Below are positions 38,284 through 50,238 of a DNA stretch of 64,000 bases, piece by piece. Both the position numbers and the translations under genes were made by a program. The stretch comes from Holothuria scabra (taxonomy: Eukaryota; Echinodermata; Holothuroidea; Aspidochirotida; Holothuriidae), in assembly GCA_037179385.1 (NCBI GenBank), contig CM074181.1, forward strand, positions 52,511,486 to 52,575,485. The letters are read 5' to 3'. Numbering within the stretch: the stretch's first letter is position 1; every line of letters begins with the position of its first letter. The notes below the pieces were generated by a model, which was not told where the DNA came from, did not search any database, and saw only the letters and a list, made by a program, of their open reading frames with translations.

Positions 38284-39850
38284 CTAGCAGCATGTTGTTT
38301 CTCCTCCATTGCTTATGCTGAACACACTGTTAAAAAATTTCTCTGTAAATTTACATAATTTTTATGGCAATTTTTTTTCCAACCAAATAATGTTTTTTTT
38401 ACAGCCAGACTGTAATCATGAAAAAACATTAAGGGTTTGTTTTTTCTTTACAGTTTTTGCATGTAAATTAGTTTACAAAAGTCTACTGTAAAATCGAATT
38501 ACAGAATTGTTCTGTTTTGTTTACCTTAATTTTATGTGAATTTACAGCCTACTGTTTTCATTCCCGACGTTTTAATATTTATTATAATATCGCTTTTTTA
38601 CCTTTCATATGTTATTACGTAACATACACTTCACCATTACGTAGATCAGGTATTTGCTTATCAACGTAATGTGTCGTTACGAAGTTTTTTTTCTAAAAGT
38701 CCCCACGACTTTCTGGCGAAGAGCCAAGGGGCGAAAACCAAACGAAGTTGTTTTCAATCAAAACACATTGAGGATGATTTGTTGTCATATTGTTGTCAAG
38801 TAGACTGCTATCTCTAGGAACTTTGTAATTGGAAAGTCACATTTTTTGTACAATATAATAATTGTTTTTAAAATAAATATGACAAAGAATGGAAATACAT
38901 TGGTTGCAAACATTTCCAGACAAGGTAAACAATAAGTTTATCACTTCCTGATTAAAAAACGCCAAAGAAGATATTATTCAAAGCAACAGCAATCCTTTTG
39001 TTAGGAAAATGCCTACAAAATAAGCTCCACCCATTTATGCAAAATGAGATTTACGTCATAAAGTGGTAAATTTACAGACTCTTTCAAGTAAATTTGTGAA
39101 ACGTTTTTAATTTGCTCCGATCAAGTGCATGAGCGCCTGTGGCGATGAGTTGACATCAGTATACCAATTGTCAGTGCTCTGAAATTAGGGCCTTACAATT
39201 TCTTTTTACTTAAAAATGTGTGACAAAACACCAGTTGTATGATATTTATAACTAAGAACGTAATAACTAAGTATGCTTTTATAATAAATGTAAGTTAATT
39301 TTCAAATAGGGCCATAAATTTGCCAAAAATGTTTTTTTTTTAAACTGAAACTTCGCAGAACGATGCATGTTGTATATTGAAAATTTTCTGGCTATTTCTT
39401 ATTTGTTTGTTTGGGCTTATTTTTGTTTCTTTTTCAGCTTAAAAACAAAATGAATGTTTGTTAAATGACAGTATATTTATGTGAAATCAGAAAAATACAA
39501 AATACTGTTAAAATTTCTGTAAATTTACAGAAAAAGTTCTACAAAGCAGTAAAATTTGGTTAAAAAAGCAGACAGAAATGGTTTTTCAAATAAACAGAAA
39601 ATACATGTTAAACAACCTTTTTTGTTGTAGCAATACAAAGTGTCTGTAAAGATACAGAAAATCTCTATTAAAAGTAAAATACAAAAAGTTTAAGTTAAAA
39701 AAAAGTCTGTAAATTTACAGAAATTTTTAACAGTGCACCAAGCAGCATGGCAGTAGCTTCCATTCTTCGGTATGATCCGGCCAATAGGACTCGCTCTCCA
39801 GCGTAAACCTAACCCTCGGCTGCAAGTGGGTTGGTCTAACCAGTCTGTTT
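38284..39850 (-). mobile_element. SINE family A copy split by a 1.4 kb inverted-repeat element
   Basis: The SINE middle (CTCCATTGCTTATGCTGAACA) stops at 38324 and resumes at 39736 (CACCAAGCAGCATGGCAG, then the tRNA-like head region to about 39850). Joining the halves restores the order seen in the copy at 6953. The interrupting element is listed separately. Confidence 0.65.
38325..39735. mobile_element. 1.4 kb inverted-repeat element inserted in a SINE
   Basis: Ends CACTGTTAAAAAATTTCTCT and (minus strand) CACTGTTAAAAATTTCTGTA. TCTGTAAATTTACAG-like words recur near both ends. The flanks rejoin to a SINE with at most a 2-bp CA overlap, so the duplication length and superfamily are uncertain. 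No coding region. Confidence 0.8.
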
Positions 39851-40211
39851 TGCCCGAAAGCGACAAATGTTAAGGTACCATTGTCTCCCCACGGAGAGTT
39901 TGAGGAATGACAGAATACATAGAAGGTTTTTATTGAACTTTCCTTGGAATATCGCTATCATTCTGGGCTTACAATACTTTCAGGACTGGCAGGCTGAGCC
40001 ACAGGCGTCGTCCTAGACCGTGCCGTCGTCGTTACCCTGTTTTTAAATTTTGCCCGGAAGACTAGCGGATAGGAGCACCACCATTAGTTTGGTGGCATGG
40101 AGCGTACAGCGTACAAGAAAAAGAAAAATCACTGCCCTCAAATGGCCGGAAATGGCATTTTACGGGCCTCTAAGTAGAATTTAAGCGGTCGTTATTTTGA
40201 GCTCTCGTTTG

Positions 40212-42240
40212 CAATAATTAAAGGCATATTCTGGTAGCTTTTCATCTGGATCTTATTCGAATAACAAAAATATTCCACACCATCCTTCAGCTTGTCTCAA
40301 TACCCTTTTCCTAACTCAAGATATCTCACTTTAAAGATTGGTCATCTTTGTTAAAAATACCTCGGCCTTTAACAAAGCCATGAAAAAGTTATATAATGTG
40401 GGCACATTGCTTCAGATTCACTTTGTTTTCTTTATAACTGAACACCCTGTTGTCCTTGACGTTTGATACTGTTGGCATATTTGAATCTTTCCCTATAAGC
40501 ATATCCCTCAGCATATGTAGAGTACAACCAACAACAAGGGCGGATATAAGGAAATTTGTTTGGGGGAGGGGTAAACTCAACTTGAGACCAAGACGTCTCA
40601 AATAGCACTTGGGGATGTCGTGCAAAAATATTTTTGGGGAGGGGGGGTAGGGGCATGAGAAGTGGTGACTGACTGCCCGAAAGACTATCTAAGCGGAGCG
40701 CCACCATCAGTTGGCGTCGAGCGTACAGAAAATTTTGAAAAATCGCGACCTTTTAGATAGCCGGAAATTGCATTTGCCAGGCTTGTAAATAGAATCTAAG
40801 CAGTCGTTATTTCGAGCTTTCCTTTGCAATAAAATCTTCATTTTAATAAAAAGAAAATCAAATTGCAAAATGATCAGAAAATTACCAGATAAAATGTACT
40901 GGCTCCCTTATAGGACGATGTGACATTTTATCATTTTCTTTGTCGCAAAGTAAAATCTCCATTAAAAGAATAGGCCAAAACTAAATTTTTGTTTAATACG
41001 TTAAAGACGACGATATTCTAAGCACTCTGCTGAAGTTTTCATTCATTTCTAATGTTCGGTTCTCGAGATATTTTCTACAAAAGATAAACTTGAACCAAGC
41101 AGGTGCTATGTCATGTATTCATATTGTTGGTCAATGTTTTTTGGATTTTTTTTATTCTTGATCCTGCTGTTTGATCTTGAATTGATTAGGGGTGCTATCT
41201 TGCCCTTAAGGCAAATTAAGTTTTTAAATTCCCATTGCTCGGAATGCACTTATGGTTACAGCATATCACAGTTACGTTGTATAAATATGGTGTTTAATTT
41301 TAGAGAAAAACAATTAAACATTTCCATCAGTGTGAATACATGACACCACTTCTACTTGTTGCAAGTTCACTCTTTGTAGAAAATATGTCAACTTCAATTC
41401 TAATATCTCGAGAACCAAACATGGGAAATGAGTAAAATTTTCCCCAGTTAGCTATGCTTAGAATATGTTCCTCTTCAAAATATCAAACATAAATTTGGTC
41501 TGGACTTTTTTGGTACAAGGAGCTGCACACCGTTGGAAATAAATCGAAATCATAACTTTTCGAATCATATTAACTCATATGACAAGTGGTCGAATGAGCC
41601 AGTAAATCTGAATCGGCCACACAGAAGCATTGGTAGCGCTACCAGCACCAATAACAGCACTGATTCAGTACTGCTATTGGTGCTGGTAGAGTTATCAACG
41701 CTTTGGGGCGGCCGGTACTGGCTAAAATTTTGATACAATTACGAACGATATCCTTGACAATTACGAATTAGTTTCTACTTTATAAATAATATATGACATA
41801 TTTATGAGAGAGAAGGCTGGGATACTTTGCCCAGATTAAGAAAAAGGCTACTTTTTATTCATGTCATATCAAATAACGTTATTTTTGGAAAACGGAAGAC
41901 CATGCTTTGGAAATGGGGGGGGGGGGGGCAAGTGCCCCGGCCCCTATGGCGAGCCGCTAATGACCAACAACATTGCTTAATATTGCCTCCAGCGGCATCA
42001 AAATTATAAATAAATTGAATGCAATGCCAAATTAATGTGCCACGATGACATCACAGATTTCTCAAGATGGAATCTCAAGAAAAAAGTGCATTAATATAAA
42101 AATTTGTATCTTCCGAACGCTATATGCTATTGAAATGCAGTTTTCACGCAATGAAAGAGGAATTTCATATGCATGTTTTGAAGTTAGAGAATTTTGTCTC
42201 CAGGCTATGCCTTTAAAAAATCAGCAACTTGCTAAGTGAT
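40212..42240 (+). repeat. Family D dispersed repeat, split by a hAT-type insertion
   Basis: Left part 40212-40534 (CTAACTCAAGATATCTCA, ATGTGGGCACATTGCTTC, AGAGTACAACCAACAA) and right part from 41963 (TGCCAAATTAATGTGCCACG). Related copies lie at 43590 and 58545. Confidence 0.7.
40535..41962. mobile_element. hAT-type element inserted in family D repeat
   Basis: A 1428-bp element flanked by a perfect 8-bp duplication ACCAACAA (40527-40534 and 41963-41970). Ends CAAGGGCGGATATAAGG and (minus strand) CATTAGCGGCTCGCCATAGG. It shares a block CTATCTAAGCGGAGCGCCAC (about 40684) and GAGCGTACA with the element at 48963. Confidence 0.88.
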
Positions 42241-43589
42241 CAGAAAATTGCCAGATGAAATGTACCACTACAGTAGGTGAAAGGTCTTTAAACTTTTCGG
42301 GGGAAAACTATAAAAAGGAATAAAAACATGCTAAGATATTCGATCTTTACCCTTTTGCGAATCTCTGCTAGATTGAAGATATCCTGAATTGATGAAATCG
42401 TCGATGTAACTGCCTAATCTCTCAGTCGACAATATAATTTTACTTCTAACAGTCACTTTTTGGAAAAAATGTCACGTCAAGTTATGGGGTGAATTGATGA
42501 ATTTTCAGGTAGACTAATTGGAAGACCGTACTGTAAATCACCACGGTATTTGAAAAAAAAAAACAAATTACCCGATTTTCGTCACTGTTTCCCAAATTCG
42601 GTTCAGGGCCAGGATGGATGGCAAACTATTTGACACTGCACTGGTCACCCTCCCCTCTGTCCGTGTAATTAATTTGGCGATTGAAAACCTCCCAGCACTC
42701 ATCCTTCAACGCTGGCCCAATATTTTACCATTTCAGCAAAAATTTGGCAAGGCTACTGCATGAAGTTGGAAGTGGGGCTGGTGAAAAACCTTTTCCTTAA
42801 AGGCACGCTGCAACTTGTCGCAAATCTTTGTTATTGTATTTCATAATTACCCATGGAAATTTTACTTTGAATATAGCGTTTTCTGTTTTTCGGGCAAAGA
42901 TTTTGAAGTATATTCAAATAATTGACCATTTCAGCCATTATCTTGCAGAAATTAAAAAACGGGCTTGAAATTGTTCCATTTAAGCAACAGGCTCGCCAAA
43001 TGTGTTGCAATTTTGTATCTCTCTGATTTTTTGTAAATATATTTGCCTAGCTTTCTGAGAAACTTATATATTTTCAGGGCAAATGTTTGAGAGGATTCGG
43101 ATATTCGACTATTTCGGGCATGTGTTGTGAAAGTCTGTGAAGTGAAGATCACGAATAATACAATTTTGCTCTGCCCGAATGTGTAGCGAATTTTTGTAAT
43201 TTTGTTGATTTTCAAGAAAATTTTACTGCGGCACAGTGATGTTTTTGTTGTTGTTGTTTTTTTTGTTTTTGTTTAAGACTTTTTGATATTTCGGCTTTTT
43301 CGTTTCCATGTTTCTATGTTTCGACTTTTGTCGTTTCCATGACTTTTGATTTGGTGCTCTGCGTCAGGTATCATGCGCGCTAGTACGGTACTACTGCAGT
43401 GTATATACAGTGCAGTGACATGGTTAGTGAACCGTGTATACAAAACCGAGATACCTCTACCATAATTGAAAGATGAGGTCTCTGAGAAAACCCTGTTAGG
43501 TTTTTTCGAAAACCTGACTTAGCAATACACAAAAACTTTTTGCGGTCTTTTCATGCTCCTAACAGTACGGGATTAAAGGCATGTTCGGG

Positions 43590-44100
43590 AGACAACTTTC
43601 ATTAACTTCAATATTTGCAGAAATATTTTCTCTTTCACGAGGTGAAAACTCATTTCAATCCCATATAGTGTTCAGAACTTGAAGACACAGATTTTTAAAG
43701 TAATGCAATTTTTTCTTGAGATCTGGTGCATCATGGGTAATTCGTGATGTAATCGTAGCACATTAATTTGACATTTATATCGATTCTGCTGCAGGCAATA
43801 TTGAGCAACACTGTTGGTTGTACTCTACATATGGTGAAGGGTAATGCTAGATCTACAAAAAAAGATATTAAAATATTCCAACAGTATCGAATTTCAAGGA
43901 CAAGGAGATTCAATTATAAAGAAAAACAAAAGGAATTTGAGGCAATGTGCCCACTTTGCATAACTTCCAGATGCTTTGTTGAAGAGCAGAGGTAATTTTT
44001 ACAAAAATACCCAATCTTTAAAGTGAGATATCTTGAGTTAGGAAAAAGGTATTGAGACAGGATTTAAAGGACATGGTGTAAATATTTTTTTCTTACAACA
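43590..44100 (-). repeat. Family D dispersed repeat, reverse copy
   Basis: Reverse orientation: GTTGGTTGTACTCTACATAT, GAGGCAATGTGCCCACTTTG, GTGAGATATCTTGAGTTAGG. A 76-codon frame here is part of the repeat. Confidence 0.7.
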
Positions 44101-44224
44101 CCCAGATAAAAAAAACCACCAAAATATGTCTTTAAGATACTTGACCTATTTGTCCCCTCAAGACACCGGTTCTCATCAAATTTCATTTTAGTTGATGGTA
44201 TCGAACAAGTTTTCACTTACTGTG

Positions 44225-44455
44225 AAAATAAAACAGAGTCTATTTTGAAGGCTGTTTGCGGATGTGGCGTCACTGAATAATTAGTATAATTTTGATTTTC
44301 GTAGTCCTGCGATACGAATCATATATTCACACAGGTTGGCAAACTTTGTTTGCTTCCCGACCAAAGACGGAGAAGATTTTAAGTAAAACTCACAAAAATC
44401 GGAGCAAAACCCGATCCGTTATCGCTGTAGTACGTGTGACCTGAGTGTGAAGGTC
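44225..44455 (-). mobile_element. Partial copy of the GGTCACAC foldback MITE
   Basis: Reverse of the left half of the 2997 element (GTAAAACTCACAAAAATCGG, GTGTGACCTGAG). The CRE-like site is altered to TGGCGTCA. Confidence 0.55.
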
Positions 44456-45591
44456 AGGGGGAAAATCACATGTTAGGAAATTTGGTGCCGAGTCAAAAAT
44501 ATTAAGGAAGGAACCGAGGATAATCTTCTGATTATTTAAAGGGAAATTTTGCGTTTGTTTTGTTTGAAAATTGTACATTTTGAAAACCAATTTGCGGACA
44601 CAGAATAACATGTTATTTAAAATTAGTGAGTACGGTATCTAAAGCTTTCTTTTAAGAATATTACCCTCACACAGATAGAGATTCATTTATTTGGTACTGA
44701 AGTGTAATGATTTATTTTTTTAACCCAAACTTTAAAAAGATCAGATAATCCAATGTACGCAGTTTTTCTTATTAATGATAATTTGAGGAGATGAAGGGTG
44801 CTAATTGGGTGAGGTTGAGTGGTTTAAAAATGAAAAAGGGCATGTCCTTTGTATAAAATGTCGGTTTACTTTAAACAACATATTAAGTTTGTTTGTTTAC
44901 AACTTTGGAGGTCATTCTTCTTGATGGTTTCTCCAGAGTTTCTTCAGAGTTCTATGACAGCAAGAACAGCAAGAAAATATATTTCTTCCTCAAAAACTGT
45001 CGGAGACTTTCAAATGTGTTTTTCATTTCTCCGCCCTGGTTGTTACTGAATGGCTGTCCCTCTATATCCATGGCGCGCAAAGCTGCGGTCCGCATTCCGA
45101 ATGTATAACACGGCCTCCTTCTGTGCGGCCCACGAAACAATTTCAATTTGTTCCATTTGTCTTGTACGGTGGAACTGAAGGGACATGCTTGTTCTCTCTC
45201 TTCAATTACGACAACGTGACGAAGTGGGCTAAATTGTCGTGTTCACAGTTCCGATTACTGTGTGAAGAAGAAGAAGAAGCCATTTTGATATCTTTCTTTA
45301 GAGTTGACAACGCGACGAAATTGGCTTAATTGTTGTGTTCTAACTTTTACAAATGTGAGAAGAAGACGCAATTGTCAAAAATTGTCGTGTTTTAAATTTT
45401 GAGTAATGCAAGAACATGACAAAATTGGCTTAATTGTTGTGTTTTAAGTTTTCACTGACGTGAGAAGGTGACGAAAATGTGAAAATTGTCCTTTTGTAAC
45501 TGTCCTTTTGGCAACTGTGAAAACATGCCTTAATTTACCGTGGCCATAAGGGGACATGCGAGATGTAAAGTAACCGTCACGGTATCTCGGC

Positions 45592-45748
45592 AAAATTAGT
45601 GCGCGCTGTTTAACAAAGTGCTTCTTGATTAGCTGTTGCCATTGTATTGTATCGATTGTATTCTTTGTTAGGGTTAGGGATTAGATCAGAGATTAGGGCT
45701 ATCGTTAGCTAGTTAGGAAATTTCTTATTAAACAGTGCGCATCGCCCC
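45592..45748. mobile_element. Small MITE with GATGCGCACTGT ends, copy 2
   Basis: Left TAGTGCGCGCTGTTTAAC; right TTAAACAGTGCGCATCGCCC. Carried in the left arm of the inner 3 kb transposon. Confidence 0.65.
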
Positions 45749-46167
45749 CAAATTTTGCTTTTTGTCAAGATACCGACTTATGCAACCTCGACAAAATCAA
45801 CAAAATTCAGATATTTGTTGAGATACCGACTTAAGCCAATTTGACATCACGATAGAAAGATGTCGTGATTTGTCAAACTCGGTAACTCAACAAATATCTG
45901 ATTTTTGTCGAGATACCGACTTAAGCAGACTTGACATCACGGTAAAATTTGTTAAATTTTCAAGATTTTGTCTTTGTCAAACTCCGTTATTCGACAAAAT
46001 TCTGATTTTTGGCGAGACACCTACTTAAGCAAACTAAATATCACCGTAAAATTTATCAAATTGTAAAGATATCATATTTGGCCGATCCTGGTAACTCGAC
46101 AGAATTCTGCCTTTTGTCGAGATACGGACTTCATTAAACTCTACATCGAAGTCAAATGTGTTGAAGG

Positions 46168-46722
46168 TGAAGTTCAAGCAGAAATTCAATTTTCATATGT
46201 GAAAGAGGAACAAAATCTACACAATGTGGTGAAAGTTCCATTCAAATCGGACATGTATTTCTTGAGATATCAGTAAATGAAGTCAGTAGATTTGTGTTCA
46301 AAAGTAAGGGCAGCAGAGCCTATATCACGTCCTCACATTGACACGGAATGCTTTGTTTCCCTTTGTTTTAACAGACTGCTGTGTTGACCTTGAAGTTAAT
46401 AGGAGTATGACCTCCCTGTGGGGGATGCAAAGTTTGTAAAATTCTCATGCCACTTATGCAATCACATTTTAATAATATGGGATTGTTGAAGAGAAAATCC
46501 AGTATAAAGTTTAAAGAAAAAGAAAAGACTGCCCATTAATGTGGGGATGTGATGTCATATGTGCTTGCTTCAAGTTCATTTTTTGTTGAAAATGTGAAAC
46601 TTTACCTGTTCATATCTTGAGAACCACACATCGGGGTTCAATGCAAATTTCACCAAAAGGCTTAGAATAAGCACTTCTCTTACATACCAAATCCTGTTCT
46701 GACCTAAACCCTTATTTTAAAT
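46168..46722 (+). repeat. Family C dispersed repeat inside the inner 3 kb element
   Basis: Close relative of the copy at 60165; carried within the inner transposon at 45536-48542. Confidence 0.75.
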
Positions 46723-47278
46723 CGTAAAGATTTTGTCTTTTATCAAACTCGGTAACTCAACAAAATTTCTGATTTTTGTCGAGAATCCGACTTAAGGAAA
46801 ATTGACATAACGGTTAAATTTGTTAAATTGTCAAGATGTCGTCTTTTGTCAAACTCGGTAACTCGACAAAAATTTTGAAAAAGTGCCTTAAACCATGAAA
46901 TTAGGGCAATTCTAATTTTTCCCTTTCACTTCAACCCAATGGTCATGCAATTGTAACTTTGGCCCAACCCAAATTCGATTTTGAGGGACCCTCTGCAAGT
47001 GTTAGTCCCCTCAACCTAAGGAGGTCGGATTGCTTCTAACACACAGATCCCCCTACCTGACTGGTGTGGGTATTGACGAGTGACTATACTGACCTCCTTG
47101 CTATATATCTTTCGTTTTTCTCCAGGTCGTTCAACCCCCCCCCCCCCTCCCCCTTCGAGCTTGGGCGGTGGACGATGTATCCACCAATAAAAATATGAAA
47201 CAAAATGAGAAATAGGTGGATGAATGGGGGGAGGGGGATCTTTACTGTAGTTAGATGAATAATATTATATAGGTATAG

Positions 47279-47349
47279 TCAGTCAGACAGTCAGTCAGTC
47301 AGTCAGTCAGTCAGTCAGTCAGTCAGTCAGTCAGTCAGTCAGTCAGTCG
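47279..47349. repeat. (CAGT)n microsatellite
   Basis: About 17 uninterrupted tetranucleotide units directly at the 3' end of the SINE at 47351; probably the expanded SINE tail. Confidence 0.9.
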
Positions 47350-47350
47350 G

Positions 47351-47580
47351 GGTTTTACGGTCCAGTTTCTTACCTATTGGTTCACGTCGAGCCGACCACG
47401 GCTTTTTCAGTTGTGGCCCATTGGCTTATTTTCCCTTACTCCATTGCTTATGCGGAGCATCACACATAACGGCGGTAGGTTTCATTTTTAGAGTCTTTGG
47501 TATAACTCGATCTTGGAATTAACCCGGGCCTTCCCGTGAGAGGCAGATGCTCTACTTACCGTTAGACCAAAAACGCGATA
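47351..47580 (-). mobile_element. tRNA-derived SINE (family A), near full length, microsatellite tail
   Basis: Best-preserved head in the window. On the minus strand it reads GGTCTAACGGTAAGTAGAGC, then CTCTCACGGGAAGGCCCGGG and a B-box-like GGGTTAATTCC. Its 3' end abuts a 70-bp (CAGT)n run. Confidence 0.75.
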
Positions 47581-48962
47581 TAATATGGAAATTACACATC
47601 CGACTATATATAACATTGCTTTAAAAGTCGCTGTTTTATTTTTGTCAGCATGATTTGAGCCCACCCGTTGTGACTATTATTTCATGAGTTCTCCAGCTGT
47701 CAAGAAAGAAAATCTTGCGTTTGCACGGAAACTTTTGGATATCTTTTAGTTTCCTCCTTGAAACAATTAAATGAGATGATAATCACTTACTGCACTTTGT
47801 AAACGAAATTTTGCCCAATGGTTCGACCTTAAAAATTAATGGGGTTCAAATAGGTTCAGGTACCCTGCTTTAAAAAGGATAATTAATAGCTAGTTGTTGT
47901 TTTCGTCCTTAACCAAGCCCGAATTAGGATGCCTTTAAGTGAAAACTATAACAAAGTTTAGATTTGTAGCTGTTGTGTTCAATTTTAAGTGTCTAGTTTT
48001 ATTTGAAAAATATGATTTATAGCATACAATTTTTTTTTTAAAAAAATCGTTCTTCCTAGTGGAAAAAAGAGAAAAATCTAACATAAAAAATGTACCTTTT
48101 GGTCAATGGGGTAGGGTGAGGTGCATGGTCTAAAAATGGCTCCGCCGCCCCCCCCCCCACCCACTTTCAGCTTTCTCCCTACGCCATTGCAAATTTCACT
48201 ATTTTTTGTAAAATGTTAAAATGAAGAAGTGATTAAAGTTTGTAATTTGACGGCTCTTAGTTGTAATTCGAAGTTACGACAAAAATTAGAATTTTGGCAA
48301 GTTACCGAGTTTGATAAAACACGACATCTCGATATTTTGACGAAGCTTTACCGTGATGTCGAGTTTGCGTAAGTTTGTATTCCGACTCAAATTTGAAATT
48401 GTCGTATTACCGAGTTTGAAAAAACACGACAACTCGACAATTTGACTAAGTTTACCGTGATGTCGTGTTTCCTTCAGTTTTTATCTCGACAAAAATCAGA
48501 AATTTTTTGAGTTACCGAGCATGTCCCCTTATGGCCACCGTATAAATTGACTTAATTATCGTGTCTTAAGCTTTTTAATAATATGAGAAGATGACGGAAT
48601 TGCTTAAATTGTCGTGTTTTAAGTATTGGCAACTGTGAGAACAGGAAAATATTGACGTAATTGTCGTGTTGTAAAGTTTTTACTAAAGTGAGAAAATGAC
48701 AAAATTGTCAAAAGTTGTCTTGTTTTGAATTTTTGCAATGTGGGAACATGACAAAATTGGCTTAATTGTCGTGTTTGAGTTAATCGACACAAAGAGCACG
48801 ACACTTGAGCAAAATAATTGAGCACGATAGTTGAGCAAGTCTTGTTTTTTCCTAACAAAGAATGCAACAATAATGAAGTAATTTTGGTTGTGTTCTCTCG
48901 TTACTTGAAACAAAATATTTGACATGTTAGCAATTCTTATTGTACTTTTTCTCACAAAGAAT

Positions 48963-50238
48963 CAGTGGCGTAGCCAGGATGGGATTTGGGGGGGGGGGGC
49001 TAGGTAACAAGTGGGGGGGGGGGCTGGTACCTCCGAGGGTCAGGCACGGCAAGACTATCTAAGCGGAGCGCCACCATCAGCTGGCGCGGAGCGTACAAGA
49101 AAATTTTGGGCTTTGAAACCCCTCCAGATGGCCGGAAACGGCACTTGCCATGTGTTTTAAGCTGGATATACCCAGCCCCAAATGCGGCAACATTTGAATG
49201 GATTTCAGCTTACCTAAGGCAGTACCTTACCCTTTAACAGGAAAACCAAAAGTAGTTGTGTCCCCCTCTGAGAAACTTTCTTTGCGTTAGATTTCCTAGA
49301 TGCAAAATGGTGCTATGTTTGGCAAAACTTTGAACTGATTATGGGCGTAAGTTTTAGGATTTTCCCTTTTTGGGGAGCATGAAAAATATCAAAATATTTT
49401 TAGTTTTTGTAGAGTTTTTACAAGAGACATACATGCTACCTAAGAAACAATGTGCAAAATTTGTTCATCGGTACATTACATAGTCAAAATTAAAATACTA
49501 CGAATAAATCTCTCAAAATAATTGAACCGCAAAGCAGAAGTATGGATCATGTGGGAAGCACATGAAATCCGGACCTTGTGGACATTTTACAAATCCCCCG
49601 GACGCCAGTGCCAACTACTAAAAAGAGGACTTGTCGAAAAAAAATCGTCCTACAGTGGCACTTGTCATGGGCAGGAGTGAGGCACGACATAGGCCTACTT
49701 GTTAAGGATGGAAGGAAGAATTATCCGAAGGTAGTACCTTACCCTTACCTGCTTACGGCATATTTTGTGTATGATAAAGTATAGGAATGGTGGTGTAAGA
49801 GTGGTCTCCAGTGTAAGATTGCCTTATTTTCAGTAAATCAATCAGCCATCCGAAAGGCAGAGAGGGTCTTAACCTCACAAAGTCACATAAAACTTTGTCG
49901 TCGAGACTTTCGTTTCATCTTCGAAGTGAAATGCAATAAACGACAGTGCAGATCACAAACGGTATCTAATTTAGTGAAAGTAGGCATTTTGAAGTTATTA
50001 CTTGATTTCATACGTGCACAATAAATGTGTTTTACACACATTCATCCATGATTTTTTTTAAAATTTTTACACATTTTATTTATTTACTGTTTGAAGGAAA
50101 TACTTAAAAGTTTATTTCCGTTCAAACATTTTATTTTTTTCAATTACTTTATCAGGACGCAAAAAATCTGGGGGGCCTGAAGAAAATCTGGGGGGGGGGG
50201 GGCTAGTCCCCAGCCCCCCTCCCGTGGCTACGCCACTG
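48963..50238. mobile_element. hAT-type element, CAGTGGCGTAGCC ends
   Basis: A 1276-bp element with left CAGTGGCGTAGCCAGG and right (minus strand) CAGTGGCGTAGCCACGGG, flanked by a perfect 8-bp duplication CAAAGAAT (48955-48962 and 50239-50246). Long G tracts lie near both ends. Internal CTATCTAAGCGGAGCGCCAC block shared with 40535. Confidence 0.93.

Larger units (their letters stand above)
45536..48542. mobile_element. Inner 3.0 kb TA-flanked transposon, same terminal family
   Basis: Termini TACCGTGGCCATAAGGGGAC and (minus strand) TACGGTGGCCATAAGGGGAC; perfect except for one base. Subterminal units carry GTCGAGATACCGACTTAAGC and CTCGGTAACTCGACAAAA, inverted between the two arms. It carries a small MITE (45592), a family C repeat (46168) and a SINE with a microsatellite tail (47279-47580). 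Confidence 0.88.

Noticed and set aside
47279..47349. Regular repeats that might suggest a CRISPR-like array
   Set aside because: A simple tetranucleotide microsatellite without spacers, in a eukaryotic genome.
47520..47580. tRNA gene candidate
   Set aside because: The A-box and B-box-like motifs belong to the head of a SINE with degenerate arms; the same body follows other copies.
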